Source of the DNA: Candidatus Kouleothrix ribensis
GTDB lineage: Bacteria; Chloroflexota; Chloroflexia; Chloroflexales; Roseiflexaceae
Reading direction: 5' to 3'
NCBI GenBank assembly: GCA_016722075.1
Contig: JADKGW010000002.1
Span: forward strand, 248,001-312,000
Length of the DNA stretch: 64,000 nucleotides
In this document: piece by piece, positions 16,973-27,512 of the stretch
How positions within the stretch are numbered: position 1 is the stretch's first letter
How the letters are laid out: each line of letters starts with the position of its first letter
Position numbers and translations under genes: made by a program
Notes under the pieces: generated by a model
Told to the model about the DNA's origin: nothing
What the model saw: the letters and a program-made list of their open reading frames with translations, nothing else
Databases searched by the model: none

Positions 16973-17174
16973 ATGCATGGCCCTGAGGTACCTGTCAGAC
17001 GTACGGGGTTGGGACGCGGACGAGCACGGACGAACGCGGACAGTATACGCTAGGTCCGCGTTTGTCTGCGTCCCTGTACCCCAACAGTGAACACCTTCCC
17101 CTGAGCTATGCTTGTGGCGCCACTGTGGCAGTGGTATACTGGTATCGGTACCTGTTCGCATCGATCGATTGCAT

Positions 17175-18032
17175 ATGAAACGTTTCTGGGCACCAATAGC
17201 ATTACCCCGATCAGCCCGGCTGTTCAGCTGGCGTAACCGGCCGCCTACACTGCCGCTGAGCGGGCGTGCCCGGCTGTTCTGGACCTTCGGCAACCTGTTT
17301 ATGCTCGTCGGCATGGTGCTGCTGCTGTATGTCGGCGGCATCTACGCCCAGGCCGACTATGCCCGCTACGCTGCGCGCGGCGATACCGACCTGCCTGCGC
17401 CTGTGGCAGTGGTGCCGCAGGCCGACCAAGAGCCGGCGCCGTTTGTCGCTCCGCTGCTTGGTACCGCCGATAGTTCAAGCGGCCAGATCGTCGGGGCAGT
17501 GCCTACAGATGCTGCCGACCACACCTCGATGATCACCCGCGTGGCCATCCCAAGTATCAACGTCGACTCAAAGGTCGTTGAGGTTGGCTGGGAGCTACAG
17601 AAACAGAGCGGGCAAACCGTTGCGCTCTGGCAGGTGGCCGAGTACGCAGTCGGCCAACATCGTGGCTCGGCCAACCCCGGCGAGGGCGGGAATATTGTCC
17701 TGGCCGGCCACGTCGGCGGCTATGGCAAGGTCTTCAAAGATTTATTTTATGTCAAGCCGGGTGACCAGATCACACTCTACAGTAACGGCCAGCAATACCT
17801 CTACACCGTCGCCACGCGCCTGCTTGTGGCTGAGGAAGGTGTCTCAGCCGAGCAGCATGCCGCCAACGCCCAGCTGATCGCCCCGACGAGCCACGAGCTA
17901 GTGACACTGGTAACCTGCTGGCCGCCGAAAGGCCCCGACAAATTCACGCAGCGGGTGATCGTGCAGGCATTGCCATACAGCCCGGCAAGCTCGGCTGCCG
18001 ACTCAGCACAGAGCAGCTGGTCGATCCGCTAA
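17175..18032 (+). CDS. Sortase (class D/E-like transpeptidase)
   Basis: The 285-residue protein has a positively charged N-terminus, a membrane span near residues 37-57, a low-complexity stalk, and a sortase domain from about 118 to 265. Catalytic residues are visible as H179 (VLAGHVGG), C248 (LVTCWPP) and R260 (FTQRVIV). I use the ATG at 17175; an in-frame ATG 63 bases upstream would add a segment unlike a sortase start. Sortases join surface proteins to the wall or to each other. No LPxTG-type substrate is evident next door. Confidence 0.9.
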   Translation: MKRFWAPIALPRSARLFSWRNRPPTLPLSGRARLFWTFGNLFMLVGMVLLLYVGGIYAQADYARYAARGDTDLPAPVAVVPQADQEPAPFVAPLLGTADSSSGQIVGAVPTDAADHTSMITRVAIPSINVDSKVVEVGWELQKQSGQTVALWQVAEYAVGQHRGSANPGEGGNIVLAGHVGGYGKVFKDLFYVKPGDQITLYSNGQQYLYTVATRLLVAEEGVSAEQHAANAQLIAPTSHELVTLVTCWPPKGPDKFTQRVIVQALPYSPASSAADSAQSSWSIR

Positions 18033-18054
18033 CGCAGCGGCGCATTCACACACT

Positions 18055-18083
18055 TGTTCAAAACGAACACTCGTGCTATAATC
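18055..18083 (+). promoter_or_regulatory. recA promoter with a LexA-box-like site
   Basis: TTGTTC (18055-18060) and TATAAT (18078-18083) are separated by 17 bp. Inside the spacer CGAACACTCGTGC (18065-18077) resembles the Gram-positive-type SOS box CGAAC-N4-GTTC but has GTGC in the right half. The match is weaker than the one at lexA. Confidence 0.55.
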
Positions 18084-18166
18084 CGCGCTAGAGGCATGCG
18101 TCTGCCCGCCGCGTTGACAGCCCTTGCGCGGTGTAGTAAAGTTTGAGCACATAAGGAGTAGCACGA

Positions 18167-19249
18167 GTGAGTACGCACAACGGAGGATCACCCGCGATGT
18201 CCATCTCGCCTGAGAAGGAAAAGGCCCTGGCGGCGGCAATGAGCCAGATCGATCGCAAGTACGGCAAAGGCTCGATCATGAAGATGGGCGAGGCCGGCGC
18301 CAAGCTGAGCATCGACGTCATTCCCACCGGCGCGATTGCACTCGACATCGCACTTGGCGTCGGCGGGGTGCCGCGCGGGCGCGTGATCGAGATCTACGGC
18401 CCTGAGTCGAGCGGTAAGACCACGCTGGCCCAGCATATCGTGGCGCAGACGCAAAAGATGGGCGGGGTAGCCGCATTCATCGACGCCGAACATGCCTTCG
18501 ATCCACTCTACGCCGCACGTTGTGGCGTCGACACCAACAACCTGCTGGTGTCACAACCAGATTTTGGTGAGCAGGCGCTCGAGATCTGCGAGATGCTCGT
18601 GCGCTCCAACGCGGTCGACCTGATAGTGATCGACTCGGTCGCTGCGCTGGTGCCGCGCGCCGAGATCGAAGGCGACATGGGCGACTCGCTGCCCGGCCTG
18701 CAGGCCCGCCTGATGAGCCAGGCGCTGCGCAAGCTCTCGGGTGCGATCAGCAAATCGCGCACGGCCGTTATCTTCCTCAACCAGCTGCGCATGAAGATCG
18801 GCGTGATGTTCGGCTCGCCCGAAACTACCACCGGCGGCCAGGCACTCAAGTTCTACGCCTCGGTGCGCATGGACATCCGCCGGATCGAGACGCTCAAATC
18901 CGGCCAGGAGGCGATCGGCATGCGCTCGCGCGTGAAAGTTGTGAAGAACAAGGTTGCGCCGCCGTTTCGCCAGGCCGAATTCGATATCATGGCCAACGAG
19001 GGCATCTCGCGCGCCGGCAATATCCTCGACGTTGCCACCGAGCTCGAGATCATCCGCAAGAGCGGCGCCTGGTTCTACCTGGGCGAGGATCGCCTGGGCC
19101 AGGGTCGCGAGAACGCGAAGCAGTTTCTGAACGAGAACCCGGCGCTGGCCGATGAGATCGAGCGGCTGATCCGCGCCCAGGCCATGGCCGCGCCGGCCGT
19201 GGTGGCCGAGGTCGAGGCCGGTGGCGACGACGGCCTATTTGAAGAGTAG
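18167..19249 (+). CDS. recA: RecA recombinase
   Basis: The 360-residue protein forms filaments on single-stranded DNA, drives strand exchange, and triggers LexA self-cleavage. The Walker A loop GPESSGKTT lies at about residues 76-84, Walker B as LIVIDSVAAL, and a NQLRMKIGVMFGSPETTTGG stretch is the DNA-binding loop region. The C-terminus is acidic (DDGLFEE). I take the GTG at 18167, which has AAGGAG eight bases upstream; an ATG at 18197 is an alternative start. recX follows after a hairpin, and a LexA-like box sits in the promoter. Confidence 0.97.
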   Translation: MSTHNGGSPAMSISPEKEKALAAAMSQIDRKYGKGSIMKMGEAGAKLSIDVIPTGAIALDIALGVGGVPRGRVIEIYGPESSGKTTLAQHIVAQTQKMGGVAAFIDAEHAFDPLYAARCGVDTNNLLVSQPDFGEQALEICEMLVRSNAVDLIVIDSVAALVPRAEIEGDMGDSLPGLQARLMSQALRKLSGAISKSRTAVIFLNQLRMKIGVMFGSPETTTGGQALKFYASVRMDIRRIETLKSGQEAIGMRSRVKVVKNKVAPPFRQAEFDIMANEGISRAGNILDVATELEIIRKSGAWFYLGEDRLGQGRENAKQFLNENPALADEIERLIRAQAMAAPAVVAEVEAGGDDGLFEE

Positions 19250-19283
19250 GGCACAGTACACCACCGCCTGTGCGCAAACCGAT

Positions 19284-19315
19284 GGCGTAAGGGCGTAATC
19301 ACACGCTCTTACGCC
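19284..19315 (+). terminator. Hairpin between recA and recX
   Basis: GGCGTAAGGGCGT (19284-19296) pairs with ACGCTCTTACGCC (19303-19315) through one G-T wobble. No T-run follows. In many bacteria a weak hairpin here makes recX expression a fraction of recA, which would suit this arrangement. Confidence 0.6.
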
Positions 19316-19329
19316 TTCCAAATGTGTAG

Positions 19330-20001
19330 ATGCCAGCCGGAACCATCACCAGCCTGCGGGCACAGCTGAACGATAGCGAGCGCGTGAATGTGTTTATCGA
19401 CGGCGCATTCGCGCTAGGCGTGAGCCTGACCACGATCTCGCGCGCCGGGCTGTACGTCGGCAAGCAGATCAGCGCCGACGAATACGCGCAGCTCGAGCAG
19501 GTCGAGAGCGGCGACAAAGCCTTTCAGGCCGCGCTGCGCTTCATCGAAGCCCGCCCACGCTCATCGGCCGAGATTCGCAGCCGGCTCGAGCGCAAGGAGT
19601 TCGCACCCGAGGCGATCACCAGCGCACTCGAGCGGCTGAGCCGGCTTGGGCTGATCGACGATGCGGCCTTTGCGCGCCTGTGGGTCGAGCATCGCCAAAA
19701 CTCGCGGCCGCGCAGCACCAGCGCACTGCGCGACGAGCTGCGCCGTAAGGGCATCGATACCGATGTAGTGACGGCGATCCTCAACGACCAAGCGCTGATC
19801 GGCGATGCAGCCGAGCAGGCCATGGCCGTAGCACGCGGCGCGCTGCATAAATACCGCGACGCAGCCGATCGCAACACCTTCACCCGCCGCATGGGCGGCT
19901 ACCTGCAGCGGCGCGGCTTCGGCTTCGAGATCATTCGCCCGATCATCGATCAACTCTGGGTCGAAATCCACCATACGGCCAACCACGAAGAAGAGCAGTA
20001 A
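19330..20001 (+). CDS. recX: RecX, modulator of RecA
   Basis: The 223-residue protein has the three repeated helical bundles of RecX: ALRFIEARPRSSAEIRSRLERKEF, SRLGLIDDAAFARLWVEHR with RSTSALRDELRRKGID, and the C-terminal YLQRRGFGFEIIRPIIDQLW. An N-terminal extension with beta-strand character (about 1-50) is also seen in longer RecX proteins. RecX binds RecA filaments and usually inhibits them. The gene is 80 bases downstream of recA with the hairpin between. Confidence 0.9.
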   Translation: MPAGTITSLRAQLNDSERVNVFIDGAFALGVSLTTISRAGLYVGKQISADEYAQLEQVESGDKAFQAALRFIEARPRSSAEIRSRLERKEFAPEAITSALERLSRLGLIDDAAFARLWVEHRQNSRPRSTSALRDELRRKGIDTDVVTAILNDQALIGDAAEQAMAVARGALHKYRDAADRNTFTRRMGGYLQRRGFGFEIIRPIIDQLWVEIHHTANHEEEQ

Positions 20002-20074
20002 TGGGAGTGCAGCGTGCCTGCCACCATCACCCTGCAACCGGAAAGCCCGCCAGCCTCAACAGGAAACACCAGCT

Positions 20075-20743
20075 ATGCCAGATATTCAATACCTTGGCCA
20101 TTCCTGCTTTCGCCTGCGCGGCCGCGACGGAATCGTGCTGTGCGATCCATACGACCGGTCGGTCGGCGCCGAGATCGGCCGGCCAACCGCGCATATTGTG
20201 ACGGTCAGCCATCAGCACCCCGACCACGCCAACGTCGCGGCGGTCAAGCCCATGCGCGAGCGGCTGTTCCTGATCGAAGGCCCCGGCGAATACGAGGTCG
20301 GCGGCGTGATGATCGCCGGTGTGCGCACCTTTCACGACAAACTCAAAGGCGCCGAGCGCGGGAGCAATAGTGTCTACGTCATTCACCTCGACGACGTGGT
20401 GTTCTGCCATCTGGGCGACCTTGGCCATGAGCTAACGACCCACCAGCTCGACGAGATCGGCAATGTCGACGTGCTGTTCATCCCGGTCGGCGGCGACGAA
20501 ACGATCAGCCCGGCCGAGGCCGTCGGCGTGATCAGCCAGATCGAGCCGCGCATTGTTATACCCATGCACTACGCTATGTCCGACCAGCGCAGCTTCACCA
20601 GCGACCTGGCCTCGATCGAAAAGTTTGCCCACGAGGTCGGGATCAAAGAGATCGTTGCTGAAGAAAAAGTAACCATCACGGCCGCAAATTTGCCGGCTGA
20701 GGGCGAACAGACTCGCTTCATTATTATGAAGCCTAGTATTTGA
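20075..20743 (+). CDS. Metallo-beta-lactamase-fold hydrolase (YtnP/UPF0173-like)
   Basis: The 222-residue protein begins MPDIQYLGHSCFRLRG, the short strand-turn that opens this small hydrolase group, and has a modified metal motif SHQHPDHANV (HxHxDH), with later ligands in LGDLG and PMHY. The fold binds one or two metal ions. Members are often annotated as L-ascorbate-6-phosphate lactonase-like, but the substrate is unknown. It starts 73 bases after recX and could share its transcript. Confidence 0.82.
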   Translation: MPDIQYLGHSCFRLRGRDGIVLCDPYDRSVGAEIGRPTAHIVTVSHQHPDHANVAAVKPMRERLFLIEGPGEYEVGGVMIAGVRTFHDKLKGAERGSNSVYVIHLDDVVFCHLGDLGHELTTHQLDEIGNVDVLFIPVGGDETISPAEAVGVISQIEPRIVIPMHYAMSDQRSFTSDLASIEKFAHEVGIKEIVAEEKVTITAANLPAEGEQTRFIIMKPSI

Positions 20744-20787
20744 GCCGCTATCTCGTATGCTACTAGCCAAACCACCGCAACCGGTGC

Positions 20788-21096
20788 TATAATATTCAAG
20801 GCGATCAGGAATGCCTAGGTGATGATCATTGTAGCTGTATCACACTCCAGCCAGGCATCTCGAGGCGGCTATGCACAAAGGGGTACCCTGGAGAACGCAC
20901 CTGCGTAGCGGCAAACAACGGCTCCGGCATGTTGCACATCCATGCTGCTCTACCGCCGACACCCCAATTTTTGCCCCGCCCACCCGGCTACGGCTGATCG
21001 ATCATCGATACAGGTGGTATAAGCAGCCTGCAATAGCACTCGGAACTATAGCCCTTGCTCGAGAGGAAGGCAATCGTACCTTCCTCTCTTTTCTTG
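20788..21096 (+). ncRNA. Candidate noncoding RNA unit between the hydrolase and pyrG
   Basis: A TATAAT (20788-20793) starts the unit, and a strong terminator closes it: GAGAGGAAGG with CCTTCCTCTC (21061-21088) followed by TTTTCTT. Between them are about 270 bases with several short hairpins (TGCCT...AGGCA near 20813-20858, ACGCACCTGCGT near 20894) and no convincing gene. The size could fit 6S RNA, but I cannot match a conserved motif of 6S, SRP, RNase P or tmRNA. A -35 box is not clear. From 21097 to 21431 I see nothing further. Confidence 0.45.
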
Positions 21097-21431
21097 TGCG
21101 CAAATCGCTCGATTACCATTTGATTACGGCATCACAACCCACTCTAGCGCATACCAGTGACAAATCTGAGGTGCCGGCGTCTTCATGTGCAGAACACATG
21201 CGCAGTACAAATCATTAAAAATCGACCAACATTCGTTATTATTAGGAGGCAAACAACTGCCCTGTAGGCTCAAGGCACGCGTTCGCATAGCAGCGATCAA
21301 CGTTACAGGTTGAGGCGATGTGGTGCGAACAACGCCACCGCACACAGTGTACAGTTTGCTCGCACCATGCCTTATGCAGCGCACCAGTAATGCAACAAAC
21401 AACTGGCGACAACTCACGGTGCATGTCACTC

Positions 21432-21467
21432 ACGGGTTCGTTCAATCGAGGCAGTTGAACGACCCGT
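21432..21467 (+). promoter_or_regulatory. Hairpin in the pyrG leader
   Basis: ACGGGT-T-CGTTCAA (21432-21445) pairs with TTGAACG-ACCCGT (21455-21467), with a single bulged base. It lies about 85 bases before the pyrG start and has no T-run. It may affect mRNA stability or translation. It does not look like the GGGC-start reiterative attenuator of Bacillus pyrG. Confidence 0.45.
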
Positions 21468-21553
21468 CGCTATTTCACGCATAGTAATCGTTGACGACGA
21501 TGAAGCACGATCTCGGTCAGTCGTCTGACCAGCACAAAGGAGCGACAGCAGCG

Positions 21554-23239
21554 ATGGCAAAGTACATCTTCGTCACAGGTGGTGTAGCGTCTTCGGTCGG
21601 TAAGGGCATCACGGTCGCGTCGATTGGGCGATTGCTGAAGAGCCGCGGTCTGCACGTGTCGGTTCAGAAGCTCGACCCATATATCAATGTCGACCCAGGC
21701 ACGATGTCGCCGTACCAGCATGGCGAGGTATTCGTCACCGAAGACGGCGCAGAGACCGACCTAGACCTGGGGCATTACGAGCGCTTCATCGATGAGCATC
21801 TTTCACGATTGAGCAATGTCACCACCGGGCAGATCTACTCCTCGGTGATCCAGAAAGAGCGGCGCGGCGACTATCTGGGTGGCACCATCCAGGTCATCCC
21901 ACACATCACGAACGAAATCAAGGGCCGCATCGCCGCTGTCGCACGCCAGTCGAACGCCGACGTGGTGATCGTCGAGATCGGCGGCACCGTCGGCGACATT
22001 GAGGGGCTGCCGTTCCTCGAGGCCATTCGGCAGATGCGCAAGGATGTCGGGCGCGATAACGTGCTGTATATACACGTCACGTTATTGCCTCACATCGGCG
22101 CCACTGGTGAAGTCAAAACCAAGCCGACCCAGCACTCGGTGATGGAGCTGCGCCGTGTCGGCATCACGGCCGACGTGATCGTCTGCCGCGCCGATCATGC
22201 CATCTCCGACGAGATTCGCGAGAAGGTCGCGCTGTTCGCCGATGTCGATGCCGAGGCGGTCATTCCCATGCCCACGGTCGAGACGATCTACGAGGTGCCG
22301 CTAGTGCTCGAGGAGACCGGCCTGGGGAACTACCTGGTGTCGCGGCTGGCCCTGCCGGCCGCCGCACCCGACCTGCGCGACTGGCAGCAGCTCGTGCATC
22401 AGATCAAAACGCCCAAACGCCGCCTGCCGATCGCGATCGTTGGCAAGTATGTCGAGCTACACGATGCTTACCTGAGCGTGGCCGAGGCGCTACGCCACGC
22501 CGGCCTGCACCAGGGCATCGATGTCGATCTGAAGTGGGTCTCATCGGAGGTGATCGAGCGCGAAGGCACCGACGATTGGCTGAACGATGTGTATGGGATT
22601 GTGGTGCCAGGAGGCTTTGGCTATCGCGGCGTCGAGGGTAAGATCGCCACTGCCGAGTATGCCCGCGCCACCAACGTGCCCTACCTGGGCCTGTGCCTGG
22701 GCATGCAGTGCGCAACGATCGCATTCGCGCGCCATGTGATGGGGACGCTCGACGCGAACAGCACCGAGTTCGTGCCGCATACGCCGCACCCGGTGATCGA
22801 CTTCATGCCCGATCAGCTCGATATCACCGATAAAGGCGGCACCATGCGCCTGGGTGTGTATCCGTGTGCACTCAAGCCGGGCAGCAAGGCGGCCAGGGCC
22901 TACAACACCGATATGGTCGACGAGCGCCACCGGCATCGCTTCGAATTCAACAACAAGTATCGCGGCCTGCTCGAGAACGCCGGCCTGGTGATCAGCGGCC
23001 AGTCGCCCGATGGCCGGCTCGTCGAGATCATCGAGCTGCGCGATCACCCATGGTTCGTGGCATCGCAGTTCCATCCCGAGTTCCTATCGCGCCCCAACCG
23101 GCCGCACCCGCTGTTCCACGACTTCATTGCGGCGGCGTTGCACACATTCCGCGAGGGCGACCAGCGCCCGCTGCCGCTTGAAGATGTGATCGTCGGCAGC
23201 AACGGCACCAGCCTGCTGCAGGCGGTTGGCGCGAAATAG
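21554..23239 (+). CDS. pyrG: CTP synthase
   Basis: The 561-residue enzyme makes CTP from UTP, ATP and glutamine. The synthetase half begins MAKYIFVTGGVASSVGKGIT and contains KLDPYINVDPGTMSP; the glutamine amidotransferase half has GGFGYRG and the nucleophile in YLGLCLGMQC, with the HPEF histidine and glutamate near the end. I start at 21554, where the family's MAKYIF opening and an AAAGGAG site agree, rather than at the upstream TTG. A perfect palindromic terminator follows. Confidence 0.97.
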   Translation: MAKYIFVTGGVASSVGKGITVASIGRLLKSRGLHVSVQKLDPYINVDPGTMSPYQHGEVFVTEDGAETDLDLGHYERFIDEHLSRLSNVTTGQIYSSVIQKERRGDYLGGTIQVIPHITNEIKGRIAAVARQSNADVVIVEIGGTVGDIEGLPFLEAIRQMRKDVGRDNVLYIHVTLLPHIGATGEVKTKPTQHSVMELRRVGITADVIVCRADHAISDEIREKVALFADVDAEAVIPMPTVETIYEVPLVLEETGLGNYLVSRLALPAAAPDLRDWQQLVHQIKTPKRRLPIAIVGKYVELHDAYLSVAEALRHAGLHQGIDVDLKWVSSEVIEREGTDDWLNDVYGIVVPGGFGYRGVEGKIATAEYARATNVPYLGLCLGMQCATIAFARHVMGTLDANSTEFVPHTPHPVIDFMPDQLDITDKGGTMRLGVYPCALKPGSKAARAYNTDMVDERHRHRFEFNNKYRGLLENAGLVISGQSPDGRLVEIIELRDHPWFVASQFHPEFLSRPNRPHPLFHDFIAAALHTFREGDQRPLPLEDVIVGSNGTSLLQAVGAK

Positions 23240-23253
23240 CAGCCAAGAAGCAC

Positions 23254-23300
23254 GAATCAAAGAACCGAGAACCAGCGAAGGGTTCTCGGTTCTTTGATTC
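23254..23300. terminator. Bidirectional terminator between pyrG and the sigma gene
   Basis: A perfect 20-bp stem (23254-23273 with 23281-23300) with a 7-base loop lies between two convergent genes. Each arm carries a TTCTTT or AAAGAA tract that gives a T-rich exit on either strand. Confidence 0.85.
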
Positions 23301-23316
23301 TTCGCCCCAGCAGCGG

Positions 23317-24363
23317 CTACTCCAGGTAGTCGCGCAGGTGTTGGCCCACATCCGGGGCACGCAGGCGCCGCAGCGCCTCGGCCTCGATCTGCCGCGCGCG
23401 CTCACGCGTCATCCCCAGCACTCTGCCAACTTCCTCGAGCGTGCGGCGCTGGCCATCGGCAAGGCCGTAGCGCAAGTCGATGATCCGGCGCTCGCGCTCG
23501 TTCAGATGCTCAAGTGCCTCGGCCAGGTCGCGCCGCAGCAGCTGTTGCGAGGCAAAGTCGGCCGGCGTAGGCAGCTCGTCGTCCTGGAGGAAATCGCCCA
23601 GCGTATGCTCCCCATCCTCGCCCACCGGCGTCTCGAGCGACACCGGCCGGCGCGAAGCCTCGAGCACCCGCTCGATCCGATCAAGCGGCTGGCCCAGTGC
23701 AGTGGCGATCTCTTCTGCTGTTGGCTGGCGCTCGAGCGCCTGAGCCAGCCGCTCGGCCGAGCGCTTGACCTGCCCGACCGACTCGCTCATATGCACTGGT
23801 AGGCGAATGGTACGGCCTTGCTCGGCAATCGCGCGCGTGACTGCCTGGCGAATCCACCATGTCGCGTAGGTCGAGAAGCGGTTGCCCTTGTGGTAGTCGA
23901 ACTTCTCGACTGCGCGCATCAGGCCGATATTCCCCTCCTGGACCAGGTCGAGCAACGCCAGGCCACGGCCAACATATTTTTTGGCAATGCTCACCACCAG
24001 GCGCAAATTAGCCTGGATCAGATGCCGCCGGGCCTCCTGGCCGCCGATCACATCAGCGCGCAGGGCAGTGCGCAGCTGCCAACTCAGATCCTCGGCCGAC
24101 GCGAGCCGCTGCGCGGCAGCCTTGCCACGCTCCATACGCTCAGCCAGCTCGACCTCTTCCGAGGCACTCAGCAACGACACACGCCCGATCTCTTGCAAAT
24201 AGTGCTGCACCGAATCGAGCGACGGCTCCTGCGGTAGCTGCTCTTCCAATATATCCTGAGATAGTTGCTCGACATCGGCGATGGCCTCGACAGTCGGCTC
24301 CTCGACCTCATCGGGGCGCTCGTCGAACTCCCAGGCGTGGTGTGCGTTATATTGATGTTTCAT
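23317..24363 (-). CDS. RNA polymerase sigma-70 family factor (RpoD/SigA group)
   Basis: The 348-residue protein has an acidic N-terminus, region 1.2 (DSVQHYLQEIGRVSLLSASEEVELAERME), region 2 (LIQANLRLVVSIAKKYVGRGLALLDLVQEGNIGLMRAVEKFDYHKGNRFSTYATWWIRQA), region 3 and region 4 with EEVGRVLGMTRERARQIEAEALRRLR. It lacks the long 1.1 region of primary sigma factors, so it could be an alternative group 2 factor. The start at 24363 has GGAGGT eight bases upstream; a longer frame to 24549 runs through a hairpin and lacks a site. Confidence 0.93.
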   Translation of the reverse strand: MKHQYNAHHAWEFDERPDEVEEPTVEAIADVEQLSQDILEEQLPQEPSLDSVQHYLQEIGRVSLLSASEEVELAERMERGKAAAQRLASAEDLSWQLRTALRADVIGGQEARRHLIQANLRLVVSIAKKYVGRGLALLDLVQEGNIGLMRAVEKFDYHKGNRFSTYATWWIRQAVTRAIAEQGRTIRLPVHMSESVGQVKRSAERLAQALERQPTAEEIATALGQPLDRIERVLEASRRPVSLETPVGEDGEHTLGDFLQDDELPTPADFASQQLLRRDLAEALEHLNERERRIIDLRYGLADGQRRTLEEVGRVLGMTRERARQIEAEALRRLRAPDVGQHLRDYLE

Positions 24364-24387
24364 CACTCGGCACCTCCAGGAGACACA

Positions 24388-24419
24388 GCGCGGCTCCTCC
24401 CGGCCGGAAGGAGCCGCGC
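24388..24419 (-). promoter_or_regulatory. GC-rich hairpin in the sigma-factor leader
   Basis: GCGCGGCTCCT (24388-24398) pairs perfectly with AGGAGCCGCGC (24409-24419). On the minus strand it lies just upstream of the ribosome site in the leader of the sigma gene. It has no T-run, so attenuation of translation is more likely than termination. Confidence 0.55.
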
Positions 24420-24540
24420 CCTCGTTGTGGGTTCTGAGACAGGCGAACTCGGCAAACGTGGGCGAGTCCTTCGCAATTAAGCTTGTCATCAGAGGGTGCG
24501 ACATAACATTGGGGCTTCCTGCCCAGAAAGCCCTGCGCAG

Positions 24541-24569
24541 ATTATACACCCGATCAGACGTTCTGTCAA
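24541..24569 (-). promoter_or_regulatory. Consensus sigma-70 promoter of the sigma-factor gene
   Basis: On the minus strand TTGACA (24564-24569) and TATAAT (24541-24546) are separated by 17 bp. Both hexamers match consensus exactly. The start point would be near 24534, giving a leader of about 170 bases. The rest of the gap (24570-24885) holds no convincing gene, only a short hydrophobic frame on the minus strand. Confidence 0.8.
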
Positions 24570-24885
24570 CTCTTTTTTGACCACCCGCCCATGGGTAGCG
24601 CTCAATATTGCGCTATACAAGCTGGCCACACCCGGCAAACCGCGCGAGGCCAGGTTCGTTCAGCGCTATAGAATATACGATCAGCGCTGCCTGGTTGGAT
24701 GCATGCGCCGGCATGGCCACGCACCGGCTATTTCAGCAGGCAAGCAGCAAGATCCGGGCCATGGAGCAGGAAGATCTGGGGCCAGTACGCTTCGGCGAGG
24801 TACACGACGATGACAAACGGCCAGTAGGCCGCCGCAATCAGGGTGTGCGCCGGCGCTCCATCCAGGGGTAAGCGTACCAAAGAGG

Positions 24886-24962
<77 letters not shown>

Positions 24963-25102
24963 ACACACGGCGATCATACGTGATGCCGAAACGTTTGTCA
25001 AATCGCGCAGCGGAACGAGACGCAGGTAGCTACAAACGAGCGCGGATCGAGCGCCACGCACCCGCATTCGCACGCACGCGATGCCGAAACGCCTGAACAG
25101 CG

Positions 25103-25369
25103 CTAGGCACCTGCCCCATCCGTGGGTGGCTGCTGGTCGTCCGACGCACCCAGGCTCTCGGCGAAGGCGCTCATGCCTTCGAGCAGCGCCGCACCGACCG
25201 TTTTGCCCACCTCGCTACCCAGCACACCGCCAACCAGCGCCCCGGCAAATGTACCAACCACCGGAATTGGCAGCAGCACCGTGCCAAGCTGCGCGCCGGC
25301 AATCACGCCCGCGCCAAGCCCGGCCACGCTGCCGATCCGCTCCCGATCTTTCCGCTGCTGATCTGCCAT
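25103..25369 (-). CDS. Small glycine-zipper-like protein
   Basis: The 88-residue product has a charged N-terminus and a Gly/Ala-rich hydrophobic middle (residues 14-66: SVAGLGAGVIAGAQLG, then GTFAGALVGGVLGSEVG), then an acidic tail. The GxxxG spacing is that of glycine-zipper membrane-associated proteins. AAAGGAG lies eight bases before the start. The function is not known. Confidence 0.6.
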   Translation of the reverse strand: MADQQRKDRERIGSVAGLGAGVIAGAQLGTVLLPIPVVGTFAGALVGGVLGSEVGKTVGAALLEGMSAFAESLGASDDQQPPTDGAGA

Positions 25370-25495
25370 GGCTAGCTCCTTTCACGTGGATCAACGATGT
25401 GCTTGTATGACGACCGCGCGGGCTACTTTGTTCCAGAACAATCGTGTGTGGTTCAATTCCAGGGGTTTCGGCATGGCTTCGTTACGCCCGGCGAG

Positions 25496-27493
<1,998 letters not shown>

Positions 27494-27512
27494 ACCTGCA
27501 ACCATCAAACGT

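Noticed and set aside
15558..17090. 510-codon plus-strand frame over the IS66 transposase
   Set aside because: The minus strand encodes a complete transposase with all catalytic residues; the plus frame has no homology pattern and runs beyond the IS end.
20871..21218. 115-codon frame in the gap before pyrG
   Set aside because: It runs through a strong intrinsic terminator and has no ribosome site or protein-like composition.
24728..24885. Short hydrophobic minus-strand frame downstream of tRNA-Pro
   Set aside because: The only ATG lies inside the tRNA gene and no ribosome site is present, so it is probably chance.
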